The notes under the pieces are model-generated. The model searched no databases. It had not been told where the DNA came from and saw only the letters and a list, made by a program, of their open reading frames with translations. Position numbers and translations under genes: made by a program. DNA of 42,943 bases, from positions 1-42,943 of the forward strand of contig JAJCYP010000107.1 in NCBI GenBank assembly GCA_029262855.1. Direction: 5' to 3'. Positions 7,106-14,851 of this stretch are shown piece by piece. Position 1 is the stretch's first letter, and each line of letters begins with the position of its first letter. This stretch comes from Bacteroidota bacterium. Its GTDB lineage: Bacteria; Bacteroidota; Rhodothermia; Rhodothermales; UBA10348.

Positions 7106-7504
7106 CTATGCCGATTGCCCCAACGCCGCAATCACGCGCTGAAGTCGCTCCCGCACGTCGCTAGCCACGTCGCCGAGTTGGTCATTCTGCACCGACGCCA
7201 TCGAGGCCACGGGATCCACAGCCGCAACCTCCACGCCGCCCTCAACTTCCTGGACGATAACATTGCACGGTAGCATCAGGCCGATGTGTCCTTCTGACAG
7301 CAGCGCCTTGTGGGCGAGCGGGGGATTGCAGGCGCCCAGGACTCGGTAGGGACGAAAGTCGGCGTTGAGCTTCTTCTTCAGCGTCGCCTGAATGTCGATT
7401 TCCGTCAGGACACCAAAGCCCTCGGCCTTCAATGCTTCGCGGGTGGCCTCATCGGCCTCGTCCATGGACATGGCCAGGGTGGTAGAGAAGTAGTAAGCAC
7501 TCAT
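7106..7504 (-). CDS. DUF302 family protein
   Basis: The 132-residue protein matches the DUF302 pattern throughout: M-S-A-Y-Y-F-S-T-T-L at the start, T-R-E-A-L-K-A-E-G-F-G-V-L-T-E-I-D-I-Q-A-T-L-K-K-K-L, then P-Y-R-V-L-G-A-C-N-P-P-L-A-H-K-A-L, G-L-M-L-P-C-N-V-I-V, and D-P-V-A-S-M at the end. DUF302 proteins are small cytoplasmic proteins without a proven biochemical role. Two conserved cysteines (in G-A-C-N-P and L-P-C-N-V) are present here. The gene is divergent from an APC permease, with a 12-bp palindrome 18 bp before its start, so it may be controlled by a dedicated regulator. Confidence 0.8.
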   Translation of the reverse strand: MSAYYFSTTLAMSMDEADEATREALKAEGFGVLTEIDIQATLKKKLNADFRPYRVLGACNPPLAHKALLSEGHIGLMLPCNVIVQEVEGGVEVAAVDPVASMASVQNDQLGDVASDVRERLQRVIAALGQSA

Positions 7505-7521
7505 GGGACTCGAATAATGTT

Positions 7522-7533
7522 ATGACATGTCAT
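7522..7533. promoter_or_regulatory. 12-bp perfect palindrome in the DUF302/permease divergent region
   Basis: ATGACATGTCAT is a perfect 12-bp palindrome in an AT-rich strip (AATAATGTT...TATATG), 18 bp upstream of the DUF302 start and 109 bp upstream of the chosen permease start. Position and symmetry fit an operator for a dimeric repressor, but no regulator gene adjoins it. The permease frame could formally begin at this ATG, but that would add 40 non-hydrophobic residues. Confidence 0.35.
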
Positions 7534-7641
7534 TATATGCAACGAGCGGCCCCAGGGTTTCCCCGACCCGAGAGGTTCGACCCTACGGCGCCGTCATCAC
7601 CAGCAGTTGCGTCAACGCAGGTCAACAGTCGATCCTTGGCC

Positions 7642-8979
7642 ATGTCTGACCCCATTCTTCCCAAGGCCCTCCGCACCTGGGATGGCATCGCCCTCCTGAT
7701 TGGCATTACGATCGGCAGTGGAATCTACTCCACGCCGTACCTGATTGCCGGATACTTCCCCGACTTTGCGTCGGCGGCCATCGCCTGGGTGGGGGTCGGC
7801 GCATTCGTCCTGGTCTCCGGGATGGTCTACGCAGAGCTGGGCACACGCCTCCCTGCCACGGGCGGCGAGTACGTCTACATGGAGCGGGCCTACGGCCGAT
7901 GGGCGGGGTTCATGGGCTGGGCCCAACTCTTCATTGTCCGTACCAGTCCGGCAGCCGCTCTCGCCATTATTGCCGCAGACTACGTGGGGTTCTTCGTACC
8001 CGTGGCTGGTGCCTCCCATACCGCTGTCGCGCTCAGCATTCTTGTGTTCCTGGGCATCTTCAATGTGATCGGTATCCGATGGGCGAGTCTCATCAACAAG
8101 TTCTCGACCATTACGAAGGTGGGCGGACTGATCATCTTCGCGGTCGGCGGGCTGTACCTGCTCCAAAACGAGTTCGTCCGATTCGACCAGGTGGCCGCGC
8201 CAACCACCGGTCTAAGTCACACGGGAAATCTGATCGCGGCAATCTTCCTGATCATCTTCAGTCACACCGGCTGGGACCGTGTGGGCTATGTGGCCGGCGA
8301 AATGGAGGATCCTCGGAAGAGTCTCCCCCGGACCATGTTCATCGGGCTGTCGCTCATCCTCGTGCTCTATTGGGCCGTGAACTCGGTCTACTACGGCGTT
8401 CTGGGCGTCGAGGGACTCAGGGCCACGACCACGCCGGCTGCGACCGTGATGTCTCAGTTGGTCGGACCTCTGGGCGGGTTAATCGTCGCGCTACTGGTCA
8501 TCGTCTCGGCGCTCGGGAGCATCAATGGCACGATGATGGCGTCCAGCCGCGTCTACTACGCCATGGCGCGCGATGGGCTCTTCTTCAAGTGGCTGGACTA
8601 CGTGCACCCCCGATTCCGTACCCCCTCACGAGCAGTAATCGCTCACGTGGTCTGGGGAGGAGTCATCCTGCTGGTTCGTGGCAGTTTCGCATCCATAGCC
8701 GCCGGAATGATCTTTGGCGTCCTGATATTCTACACCCTGACGGGCATCGCTCTATTCAAGTTCAGAACGGAGCAGGTCGGCGAGGACACCGCCTGGAAGA
8801 TGCCGGGCTACCCCTGGCTGCCGGGCATCTACGTCGTGGCCATGATTGCGCTGTTGGTGGTGCGAGTGATCTTCGAGTGGCAGGCCTCGCTGGTGGACTT
8901 TGCCTTCATCGCCACAGGAGTTCCGGTATCCTACTTCTGGTTGCGCGGGCAGCGCCGTCAGGGCAATCCCGACGACTAG
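7642..8979 (+). CDS. APC-family amino acid permease
   Basis: This 445-residue inner-membrane protein has about twelve hydrophobic segments. The APC signature of helix 1 is clear (I-G-I-T-I-G-S-G-I-Y-S-T-P), followed by Y-A-E-L-G-T-R-L-P-A-T-G-G-E-Y-V-Y in helix 2-3. The internal S-S-R-V-Y-Y-A-M-A-R-D-G motif and the P-G-Y-P-W-L-P-G segment before the last helices are typical of the LAT-like/amino acid-polyamine-organocation branch. It probably exchanges or imports amino acids; the specific substrate cannot be read. I start it at the ATG at 7642 (MSDPILPKALRTWDG), where the conserved N-terminus begins. Its stop overlaps the convergent pyrophosphatase-like gene by 4 bp. Confidence 0.85.
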   Translation: MSDPILPKALRTWDGIALLIGITIGSGIYSTPYLIAGYFPDFASAAIAWVGVGAFVLVSGMVYAELGTRLPATGGEYVYMERAYGRWAGFMGWAQLFIVRTSPAAALAIIAADYVGFFVPVAGASHTAVALSILVFLGIFNVIGIRWASLINKFSTITKVGGLIIFAVGGLYLLQNEFVRFDQVAAPTTGLSHTGNLIAAIFLIIFSHTGWDRVGYVAGEMEDPRKSLPRTMFIGLSLILVLYWAVNSVYYGVLGVEGLRATTTPAATVMSQLVGPLGGLIVALLVIVSALGSINGTMMASSRVYYAMARDGLFFKWLDYVHPRFRTPSRAVIAHVVWGGVILLVRGSFASIAAGMIFGVLIFYTLTGIALFKFRTEQVGEDTAWKMPGYPWLPGIYVVAMIALLVVRVIFEWQASLVDFAFIATGVPVSYFWLRGQRRQGNPDD

Positions 8980-9398
8980 CAGCCTACACCGGGTCTCCCA
9001 ACCTGAAGATTCCAAAGCTCCGCCATGGGCCTCCGCAGCACCAATCGCCCTTCCATCAGTGAAGGATCGAAGTTCAGAAACCCGTGCACCAGATAGATCT
9101 CCTCCGGACTGCAGTCCAAAAGGAACTTGCATTCGCGGTCGCCCTTCCGATGATCCCTCGTCCAGACGGCACCGACCAGGCCGGTCGCCGTCGTGCCGAC
9201 AAAAACGTCTATCTCCTCGCCGTCTGACCCCACAGTCTCGTTCACGAATCCGTAGTCGATGGGGTACACAATCCCCGTGTGAACCGGATGCGTCGAGCGG
9301 CGAGGCCGATCCACGGTCACACCGTTGGTCCGAATCATCGTCTCCCAGTCGGACCAGTCAAGCGCCGAGCCCCACGCGATTGCGAGTCGTTCATCCAT
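8976..9398 (-). CDS. inorganic pyrophosphatase-like protein (short form)
   Basis: This 140-residue protein carries the core of soluble family I pyrophosphatases: G-I-V-Y-P-I-D-Y-G-F-V, then G-S-D-G-E-E-I-D-V-F-V. The classical signature is D-x-D-[PE]-x-D; here it reads D-G-E-E-I-D, so one metal-binding Asp is a Glu. At 140 residues it is shorter than the usual ~175. Short proteins of this type are common and often annotated as pyrophosphatase, but activity should not be assumed. The start ATG overlaps the aspS stop (TGATG at 9400-9396), so the two are translationally coupled. Hydrolysis of PPi released by aminoacylation would be a sensible link, but that is inference. Confidence 0.7.
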   Translation of the reverse strand: MDERLAIAWGSALDWSDWETMIRTNGVTVDRPRRSTHPVHTGIVYPIDYGFVNETVGSDGEEIDVFVGTTATGLVGAVWTRDHRKGDRECKFLLDCSPEEIYLVHGFLNFDPSLMEGRLVLRRPMAELWNLQVGRPGVGC

Positions 9399-11239
9399 CA
9401 GTCCTCCTTCGGCGCCGTCACAGCGATGTGCAGATCACGCAGCTGATGCGCATCCACGACATCCGGTGACACGACCATGGTCTCCTGGGCGCTCTGTGTC
9501 TTCGGGAAGGCGATGACGTCGCGCAGCGATTTGGCCCCCGCGAGAAGCATCACGATCCGGTCCAGACCGAATGCAATGCCGCCGTGGGGCGGGGCCCCGA
9601 AGCGGAACGCATCCAGCAGGAAACCGAAACGCTGCTGGGCTTCTTCCTCATCGATACCAAGCGCAGCAAACATCTGCCGCTGGATCTCGGGGTTGTGGAT
9701 ACGGATGGATCCGCCGCCGATCTCATTGCCGTTCAGCGTGATGTCGTACGCCCGGGCCCGGACCGCACCGGGGTCCGTGGCCATCAGGTGCATGTCCTCG
9801 GGGTGGGGCGACGTGAACGGGTGGTGCATGGCATGGAATCGTCCCGAGCCCTCATCCCACTCCAGAAGCGGGAAGTCTGTGATCCAGGCAAACTGCCAGG
9901 GCCCGTCGGGTCCGTCGCCAATGAGCTCGAGATCCCGGGCCACGTGCAGTCGCAGGTCTCCCATCTGCAGGTGAACCTTCGGAGCCTCGCCGGCCAGGAT
10001 GAGAACCAGATCTCCGGTCTTGGCGCCGATGGCCGCGGCTGCGCGGTCGACAACCTCCGCGGGCAGCACCTCGGCCTTGACGCTGGAGTGCGTGGGCCCG
10101 CCGTCGGAGGGCAGCTTGAAGTAGACCAGGCCGCCGGCGCCGATCTGCTTCCGGACGATGTCCTTGTCCAGACGATCCATGACGCCGCGCCCGCGATCGC
10201 CTTCGCCGGGGACCACGATGGCCAGAATCTTGCCGCCTGTCTCGATCACGTTGTCGAAGACCCGGAAACCACTGCCGGTGAAGGCTTCCGTCGCGTCCTG
10301 GATTTCGAGGCCGAACCGGAGATCCGGCTTGTCGGATCCGAAGCGGCGCACTGCGTCGGCGTAGGTCAGACGCACAACGGGAAGCGGCAGTTCGTACCCC
10401 TTCAGGTCACGCCAGATCTGGGCAATCAGTCGATCGAAGGTCTCGTAAATGAGCTCTTCCGTGGGGAAGGTCATCTCGACATCGATCTGGGTAAACTCGG
10501 GCTGGCGATCCGCGCGGAGATCCTCATCCCGGAAGCACTTGGTGATCTGGAAGTACCGGTCCATGCCGGCCACCATGAGGATCTGCTTGTAGGTCTGCGG
10601 ACTCTGGGGGAGGGCGAAGAACTTGCCCGGATGGACGCGACTGGGAACGAGGAAGTCGCGCGCGCCCTCGGGCGTCGACTTCATGAGAACCGGCGTCTCG
10701 ATTTCCAGAAAGGACTCCGCGTGGAAGAAGCGCCTGACCGACTGGTAGAGCTCGCTCCGCAGAACAATGTTGTCCCGCATCTGGGGACGCCTCAGGTCCA
10801 GATAGCGGTACTTGAGTCGCAGATCCTCGTTGACGTGCTGGGCCTTCTCCTCGTGGGTGGAGACCGGAAAGGGGATGGCGTCGGCGCGGTTGAGGACAAT
10901 CAGGTCGTCCACACGGACCTCGATCTCGCCTGTGGCCAGCTTCGTATTGATGGTCTCGTCTGACCGGCGCGTGACGGAACCCTCGACCGAAATGACCCAC
11001 TCGCTACGCAACGCCTCGGCAATGTGGAGCGCGCCTTCGTCGTCCTGCGGCGAGAGCACAATCTGGGTCAGGCCGTAGCGGTCCCGGAGGTCGATGAAAA
11101 TCACGCCTCCCAGGTCACGGCGGGTATCCACCCAGCCCTTCAACGTGACCTTGCTGCCGATGTCATCGATACCCAGCTCGCCGCAGGTATGCGTGCGGTA
11201 TGAGTGGGTATCCGGCTGTCCGATGGAGGAGGTGCTCAT
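9398..11239 (-). CDS. aspS: aspartyl-tRNA synthetase
   Basis: This is a 613-residue class IIb synthetase that charges tRNA-Asp in the cytoplasm. The N-terminal OB-fold anticodon-binding domain is at about 15-120 (V-T-L-K-G-W-V-D-T-R-R-D-L-G-G-V-I-F-I-D-L-R-D). Motif 2 reads C-F-R-D-E-D-L-R-A-D-R-Q-P-E-F-T-Q-I-D. A bacterial GAD insertion lies at about 300-430, and motif 3 reads G-I-A-F-G-L-D-R-I-V-M-L-L. The length matches the bacterial form with the GAD insert. Whether it also charges tRNA-Asn cannot be decided here. The ATG at 11239 is supported by the conserved YRTHTCGEL start. It is coupled to the pyrophosphatase-like gene downstream, and a small hairpin with a U-run lies upstream. Confidence 0.95.
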   Translation of the reverse strand: MSTSSIGQPDTHSYRTHTCGELGIDDIGSKVTLKGWVDTRRDLGGVIFIDLRDRYGLTQIVLSPQDDEGALHIAEALRSEWVISVEGSVTRRSDETINTKLATGEIEVRVDDLIVLNRADAIPFPVSTHEEKAQHVNEDLRLKYRYLDLRRPQMRDNIVLRSELYQSVRRFFHAESFLEIETPVLMKSTPEGARDFLVPSRVHPGKFFALPQSPQTYKQILMVAGMDRYFQITKCFRDEDLRADRQPEFTQIDVEMTFPTEELIYETFDRLIAQIWRDLKGYELPLPVVRLTYADAVRRFGSDKPDLRFGLEIQDATEAFTGSGFRVFDNVIETGGKILAIVVPGEGDRGRGVMDRLDKDIVRKQIGAGGLVYFKLPSDGGPTHSSVKAEVLPAEVVDRAAAAIGAKTGDLVLILAGEAPKVHLQMGDLRLHVARDLELIGDGPDGPWQFAWITDFPLLEWDEGSGRFHAMHHPFTSPHPEDMHLMATDPGAVRARAYDITLNGNEIGGGSIRIHNPEIQRQMFAALGIDEEEAQQRFGFLLDAFRFGAPPHGGIAFGLDRIVMLLAGAKSLRDVIAFPKTQSAQETMVVSPDVVDAHQLRDLHIAVTAPKED

Positions 11240-11283
11240 GCCAGAGCGGCGTGGTGGCCGCGAATTATCGCTTTGGGGTCAAC

Positions 11284-11303
11284 AAAAAAGGCCACTTGGG
11301 CCT
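11284..11303 (-). terminator. terminator-like hairpin in the aspS upstream region
   Basis: Read on the minus strand, AGGCC-caagt-GGCCT is followed directly by six T residues (11289-11284), the form of a short intrinsic terminator. It sits about 45 nt upstream of the aspS start in a region where no minus-strand gene precedes it. It would therefore act in the aspS leader (attenuation) or block antisense transcription from the divergent side. The stem is only 5 bp. Confidence 0.3.
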
Positions 11304-11382
11304 GATTTCGAACGCCGATAATACGCCGATGACCCCGCAGCCATGCTGAATAATTGGTTTAGGCTCCACTGGAAGCGTTTTC

Positions 11383-11390
11383 TATCTTTG
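11383..11390 (+). promoter_or_regulatory. Bacteroidota-type -7 promoter element before the POT transporter
   Basis: TATCTTTG matches the TAnnTTTG -7 element of Bacteroidota promoters and lies 41 bp upstream of the transporter ATG. The matching -33 element is not clear: TTG at 11354 is 26 bp away, and TTTAGG at 11358 is nearer to the right spacing. It is the best promoter-level hint of the phylum in this window. Confidence 0.45.
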
Positions 11391-11431
11391 CCGGACTGAC
11401 CCGGTTTACCCAATCCACCCCTCAGGACTAG

Positions 11432-12943
11432 ATGTCTGATTTTACCAGTACTGCCGCAGCGCCCGATCCCTCCGGCGCCACATTCTTCGGTCACCCGCGC
11501 GGCCTCGCCACGCTGTTCTTTACCGAAATGTGGGAGCGGTTCTCGTACTACGGGATGCGGGCGCTGCTGATTCTGTTCATGACCGAGACCACGCTCTCGG
11601 CCAATCCGGGGCTTGGGCTGGGCGATGCGCCGGCGGCGGCCATCTACGGTCTCTACACGGCACTGGTCTATCTGCTCTCCCTACCGGGCGGTTGGGTCGC
11701 CGACCAGATCTGGGGGCAACGAAAGGCTGTGTTTGTCGGGGGCTGCATCATCGCAGCGGGCCACTTCTCGATGGCCGTCCCGTCGACGACATTCTTCTTC
11801 CTGGGTCTGGTACTCATCGTACTCGGGACGGGGCTTCTCAAGCCCAATGTGTCCACCGTAGTCGCGGAGCTCTATCCCGAAGGCGGCGCGCGACGGGACG
11901 CCGGTTTCTCCATTTTCTACATGGGCATCAATCTGGGGGCGTTCCTCGGACCGATCATCGCCGGCTACTTTGGCGAGGGCATCAACTACCATTACGGGTT
12001 CTCCGTGGCCGGCTTCGGCATGGTGCTCGGGCTTATCCAGTACCGGTACGGGTATAAGTATCTCGGCGAGATTGGCAAGCTCCAAACCGACAAGACGCCC
12101 GGTCAGGTGAGCGCCCTGGAGCGGAAGTTCTACATGGTTGTTGCGGCGACGCTCGGCGTTGTCGCCCTGTTTGGGTACCTGGTTTCCATTGGCACGATTC
12201 CCCTGACGCTCACCGAAATCGCCCAGGGCCTCGGGGGCAGCGTGCTCGTTGTTGTGGGGCTCTACTTCGTCTACCTCATCGTGGCCGGTGGTCACAATAC
12301 AGAGGAGAAGAAGCGCCTCGGCATCATCTTCTGGCTGTTCATTCTGGCGGCCATTTTCTGGTCGGGCTTTGAGCAGGCCGGGTCCTCGCTCAACCTCTTT
12401 GCAGATCGGATGACGGACCGGATGATCGGCGGTTTCGAGGTGCCGGCGAGCTGGCTGCAGAGCGTCAACTCGACCTTCATCATCATCTTTGCCCCGGTCT
12501 TTGGCTGGCTCTGGGTGACCCTGGCCCAGATCAATCGACATCCGAGTTTCCTCTACAAGTTTGCGCTCGGCCTGCTGGGTCTCGCCGCCGGTTTCTTCGT
12601 CATCTCCTGGGGTGCGGCGAATGCCACCGAGGCCGTTGGCGCGTCCATGGCGTGGCTGATCGTCATGTACTTCTTCCACACGGTCGGGGAGCTTTGCCTC
12701 TCGCCAGTCGGACTGTCGTCGATGACCAAGCTGGCACCCGCCGGGCGCGTGGGTCAGATGATGGGCATCTGGTTTGTCGCGACCGCGCTGGGGAATCTCA
12801 TTGCCGGCCTCGTGGCAGGCAGCCTCGAGTCGCTACCGGCCGGCGAGCTGTTCTCGACCGTCGCCATGATCACGGGCGGAGCAGGCATCTTTGCTTTGGT
12901 AGCGGCACCCTTCCTCAAACGCTTCACGGGCGGAATCGAATAG
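11432..12943 (+). CDS. proton-dependent oligopeptide transporter (POT/PTR family)
   Basis: This 503-residue inner-membrane symporter carries the family hallmark E-x-x-E-R-F at residues 32-37 (E-M-W-E-R-F-S-Y-Y-G), which couples protons to peptide uptake. The second PTR motif is visible around residues 150-175 (D-A-G-F-S-I-F-Y-M-G-I-N-L-G-A-F-L-G-P). About 14 hydrophobic segments are present, as in bacterial members. The F-E-Q-A-G-S-S-L-N stretch in helix 7 is also typical. It imports di- and tripeptides with protons. It is divergent from aspS and convergent with an outer-membrane protein gene; a 15-bp tandem repeat fills the gap to that gene. Confidence 0.92.
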   Translation: MSDFTSTAAAPDPSGATFFGHPRGLATLFFTEMWERFSYYGMRALLILFMTETTLSANPGLGLGDAPAAAIYGLYTALVYLLSLPGGWVADQIWGQRKAVFVGGCIIAAGHFSMAVPSTTFFFLGLVLIVLGTGLLKPNVSTVVAELYPEGGARRDAGFSIFYMGINLGAFLGPIIAGYFGEGINYHYGFSVAGFGMVLGLIQYRYGYKYLGEIGKLQTDKTPGQVSALERKFYMVVAATLGVVALFGYLVSIGTIPLTLTEIAQGLGGSVLVVVGLYFVYLIVAGGHNTEEKKRLGIIFWLFILAAIFWSGFEQAGSSLNLFADRMTDRMIGGFEVPASWLQSVNSTFIIIFAPVFGWLWVTLAQINRHPSFLYKFALGLLGLAAGFFVISWGAANATEAVGASMAWLIVMYFFHTVGELCLSPVGLSSMTKLAPAGRVGQMMGIWFVATALGNLIAGLVAGSLESLPAGELFSTVAMITGGAGIFALVAAPFLKRFTGGIE

Positions 12944-12996
12944 GCGGCGGCCCTCGGAGCGGCACCCGTCGGGGCGGCGCCCGTCGGCGCGGCGCC
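12944..12996. repeat. 15-bp GC-rich tandem repeat, 3.5 copies
   Basis: The 53 bp between two convergent stop codons consist of GCGGCGGCCCTCGGA, GCGGCACCCGTCGGG, GCGGCGCCCGTCGGC and the partial copy GCGGCGCC. The array begins at the base after the transporter stop and ends in the complement of the barrel gene's stop. The units are rich in G and C and could fold, so a bidirectional terminator role is possible, but no U-run is present. Confidence 0.7.
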
Positions 12997-14696
12997 TAGA
13001 ACGTCGGGTTCAGCCGCAGCCAGAGCGTGGGCTCCAGGCCCGTACCCATGTCGCGGAGTGGCCACGCCAGTTCGAATCTGATCTGGCGGTCATCCAGCGC
13101 GATGCCGAAGCCCGCGGCGGGAATCACGTCGTCCACCGAGAAGTCCTTCCCGGACAGGCCATTCGTCCAGCCGGCATCGGCCAGTGCGAAGAGCGTCACA
13201 CCATCGAGAATGCCGTCGAATGGATCCACATCGTAGAACGCCATCTCGGCATTCACGAGGAGCATCTCGCTGCCGCGGAAGACGTTCTGCGGGTAGGCCC
13301 GGACCGAGCCGGCACCGCCGAGCGTGAAGCTCTTCTGGATGGGCAGTTCTCCCTTCGAAGTCCCGGCGCGGGCGCGGAGCGAGAGCCCCATATCCCGCCC
13401 CGTGTGGAGGTAGGCCCGGACGTCTCCGATGTAGCGATTGAAGTTGAAGTCGCCGCCCATGGTCTTGCCGAATTCGGCCTCCCCCCTGAAGGCGATGCCG
13501 CTCGGGATCCAGCGAAGTCCGCGGATCTTCCCACCGTCAACCGTGACCACCATGCTCTGCATGCGGCCCTCGTCGATGTCCGGATTGCTCCGGAAGGAAT
13601 CGCCCCCAAAAAGGGACCAGGTGGCGTTCTGGCCCAGGCTTGAGTAGTCATCACTGCGGTAGGCAACCGTGGCCTGGAGCAGAGGAGTCACCCGGGCGGC
13701 CGCGTAGAGCGTGTAGCCCTCGGTCTGGTAGTAATCGAAAAAATCCGTGCGGAAAAGGACGGCGGCCAATGAGTTCTCGGCCCAGCCGGCCTTCCACAGG
13801 TCGTCGGTGGCCGTTTCCACACGATAGGCGCCACCAATCTTGATGTCGAAGTCCTGGGTGCTGTAGGAATGACCCAGACGCGCCTCGGCACCCGCCTCGT
13901 AGCGCCATTCATCCAGTCCAAACGAGCGCCCGACCTGCCCGTAGATCCGCGCGCGGTCGTAGGAATCCCAGTCCATGGGTTTGCGGCGAATGCCCAGCGT
14001 GCGCCCATCGACCCGGTTGTACCGAATCGAGGAGATCGGCCGGTAGGTGGAGGTCTCGGTGAAGGGCCAGCGGTCTCCGAAATCGCCCACAAAGGACGGG
14101 GCATACGAACGGAAGCGATGCCGCCGCCAATCCGATCGGTCACGGCGATACCGGGTTCGGCGATCGTCCCACTCGTCCTCGACGTCGTCCTTCCAGTCCT
14201 CATCGTTCGACCGGTCGGCCCAGGCCTCAGCCCTCCGCTCCCAGCGTTCACCCCAACGTTCTCCCCATGCTTCGGCGCGCTGGCCGAATTCTTCGAACCG
14301 GTCCCTTTGGCGGCCATGACGATCCCGGAGTTCGTCCAATCGATCCTCCTCATCCCGGACCGATGACAGCAGCCTTGAAACGCGGCGCGCGTCTGAGTCG
14401 TGACCATCATCGCGAAGTTCGTCCAGGACCTCTTCGATCATGTCCTCCGCCTCATCGAGACGGTCGTCCGCGTCGTCGTAATCGCCGTATCCGATCTCAT
14501 CGGCTGCGGTCTGCAGTCGCCTTGCGGCCCTGCGAAGATCGCTGCGATGGCCCCTGGAGAGGTCATCGCCAAGCTCCTCGGCACGCTCGGCAAGCGCCGA
14601 AATTCGATCCTGTGCCCGATCAACCTGATCAGCATAGTCCTGGGCCAGGGCGGGGGAGACGAAGAGAAAAAGAAGCAGTAGCAGTCGGGCCTTCAT
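12996..14696 (-). CDS. outer-membrane protein: charged coiled coil plus Omp85-like barrel
   Basis: This 566-residue protein has a signal peptide at its ATG (MKARLLLLLFLFVSPALA). Residues ~20-190 are extremely charged and helical (repeated R-D-R, D-D-A-D-D-R-L-D-E-A-E-D, W-G-E-R-W-G-E-R-W), consistent with a periplasmic coiled coil. From ~200 a beta-barrel follows, with alternating strands. Near the end it has F-T-L-G-G-A-G-S-V-R-A-Y-P-Q-N, resembling the VRGY loop of Omp85/BamA/TamA proteins with Gly changed to Ala, and it ends in phenylalanine (L-R-L-N-P-T-F) like a BAM signal. No POTRA domains are seen, so it is not BamA. It might be an Omp85-related transporter or surface protein. The next gene upstream encodes a polysaccharide glycosyltransferase. 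Confidence 0.6.
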   Translation of the reverse strand: MKARLLLLLFLFVSPALAQDYADQVDRAQDRISALAERAEELGDDLSRGHRSDLRRAARRLQTAADEIGYGDYDDADDRLDEAEDMIEEVLDELRDDGHDSDARRVSRLLSSVRDEEDRLDELRDRHGRQRDRFEEFGQRAEAWGERWGERWERRAEAWADRSNDEDWKDDVEDEWDDRRTRYRRDRSDWRRHRFRSYAPSFVGDFGDRWPFTETSTYRPISSIRYNRVDGRTLGIRRKPMDWDSYDRARIYGQVGRSFGLDEWRYEAGAEARLGHSYSTQDFDIKIGGAYRVETATDDLWKAGWAENSLAAVLFRTDFFDYYQTEGYTLYAAARVTPLLQATVAYRSDDYSSLGQNATWSLFGGDSFRSNPDIDEGRMQSMVVTVDGGKIRGLRWIPSGIAFRGEAEFGKTMGGDFNFNRYIGDVRAYLHTGRDMGLSLRARAGTSKGELPIQKSFTLGGAGSVRAYPQNVFRGSEMLLVNAEMAFYDVDPFDGILDGVTLFALADAGWTNGLSGKDFSVDDVIPAAGFGIALDDRQIRFELAWPLRDMGTGLEPTLWLRLNPTF

Positions 14697-14779
14697 GACG
14701 CGATCGGGGGATAGGTGTGGGGTGGCGGCCGTCCTCCGGGGCCGCATATCAAACTCCATACGACCCGGTGGCGCGGTGT

Positions 14780-14807
14780 GTTACACCCGCGGGGCCAGTT
14801 ACACCCG
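14780..14807 (-). repeat. paired CGGGTGTAAC motif upstream of the barrel gene
   Basis: Two copies of CGGGTGTAAC (minus strand; GTTACACCCG at 14780-14789 and 14798-14807 on plus) lie 18 bp apart and 84-111 bp upstream of the barrel-gene start, reading in its direction. A near-identical pair, CGGGTGCAAC, lies at 31751-31774 upstream of a rhomboid gene in the matching orientation. Direct-repeat operators are possible. Confidence 0.4.
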
Positions 14808-14851
14808 CCGGGGCGCGAAGGCCGCGCGTCGGAGCAGCCTGAGTCGGGCGA

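Noticed and set aside
7899-9062. A 387-codon open frame overlapping the APC permease on the same strand
   Set aside because: Out-of-frame reading of the permease; very rich in Arg, Gly and His, without hydrophobic segments.
9584-10963. A 459-codon plus-strand open frame opposite aspS
   Set aside because: Mirror frame of aspS, with no motifs and an unlikely composition.
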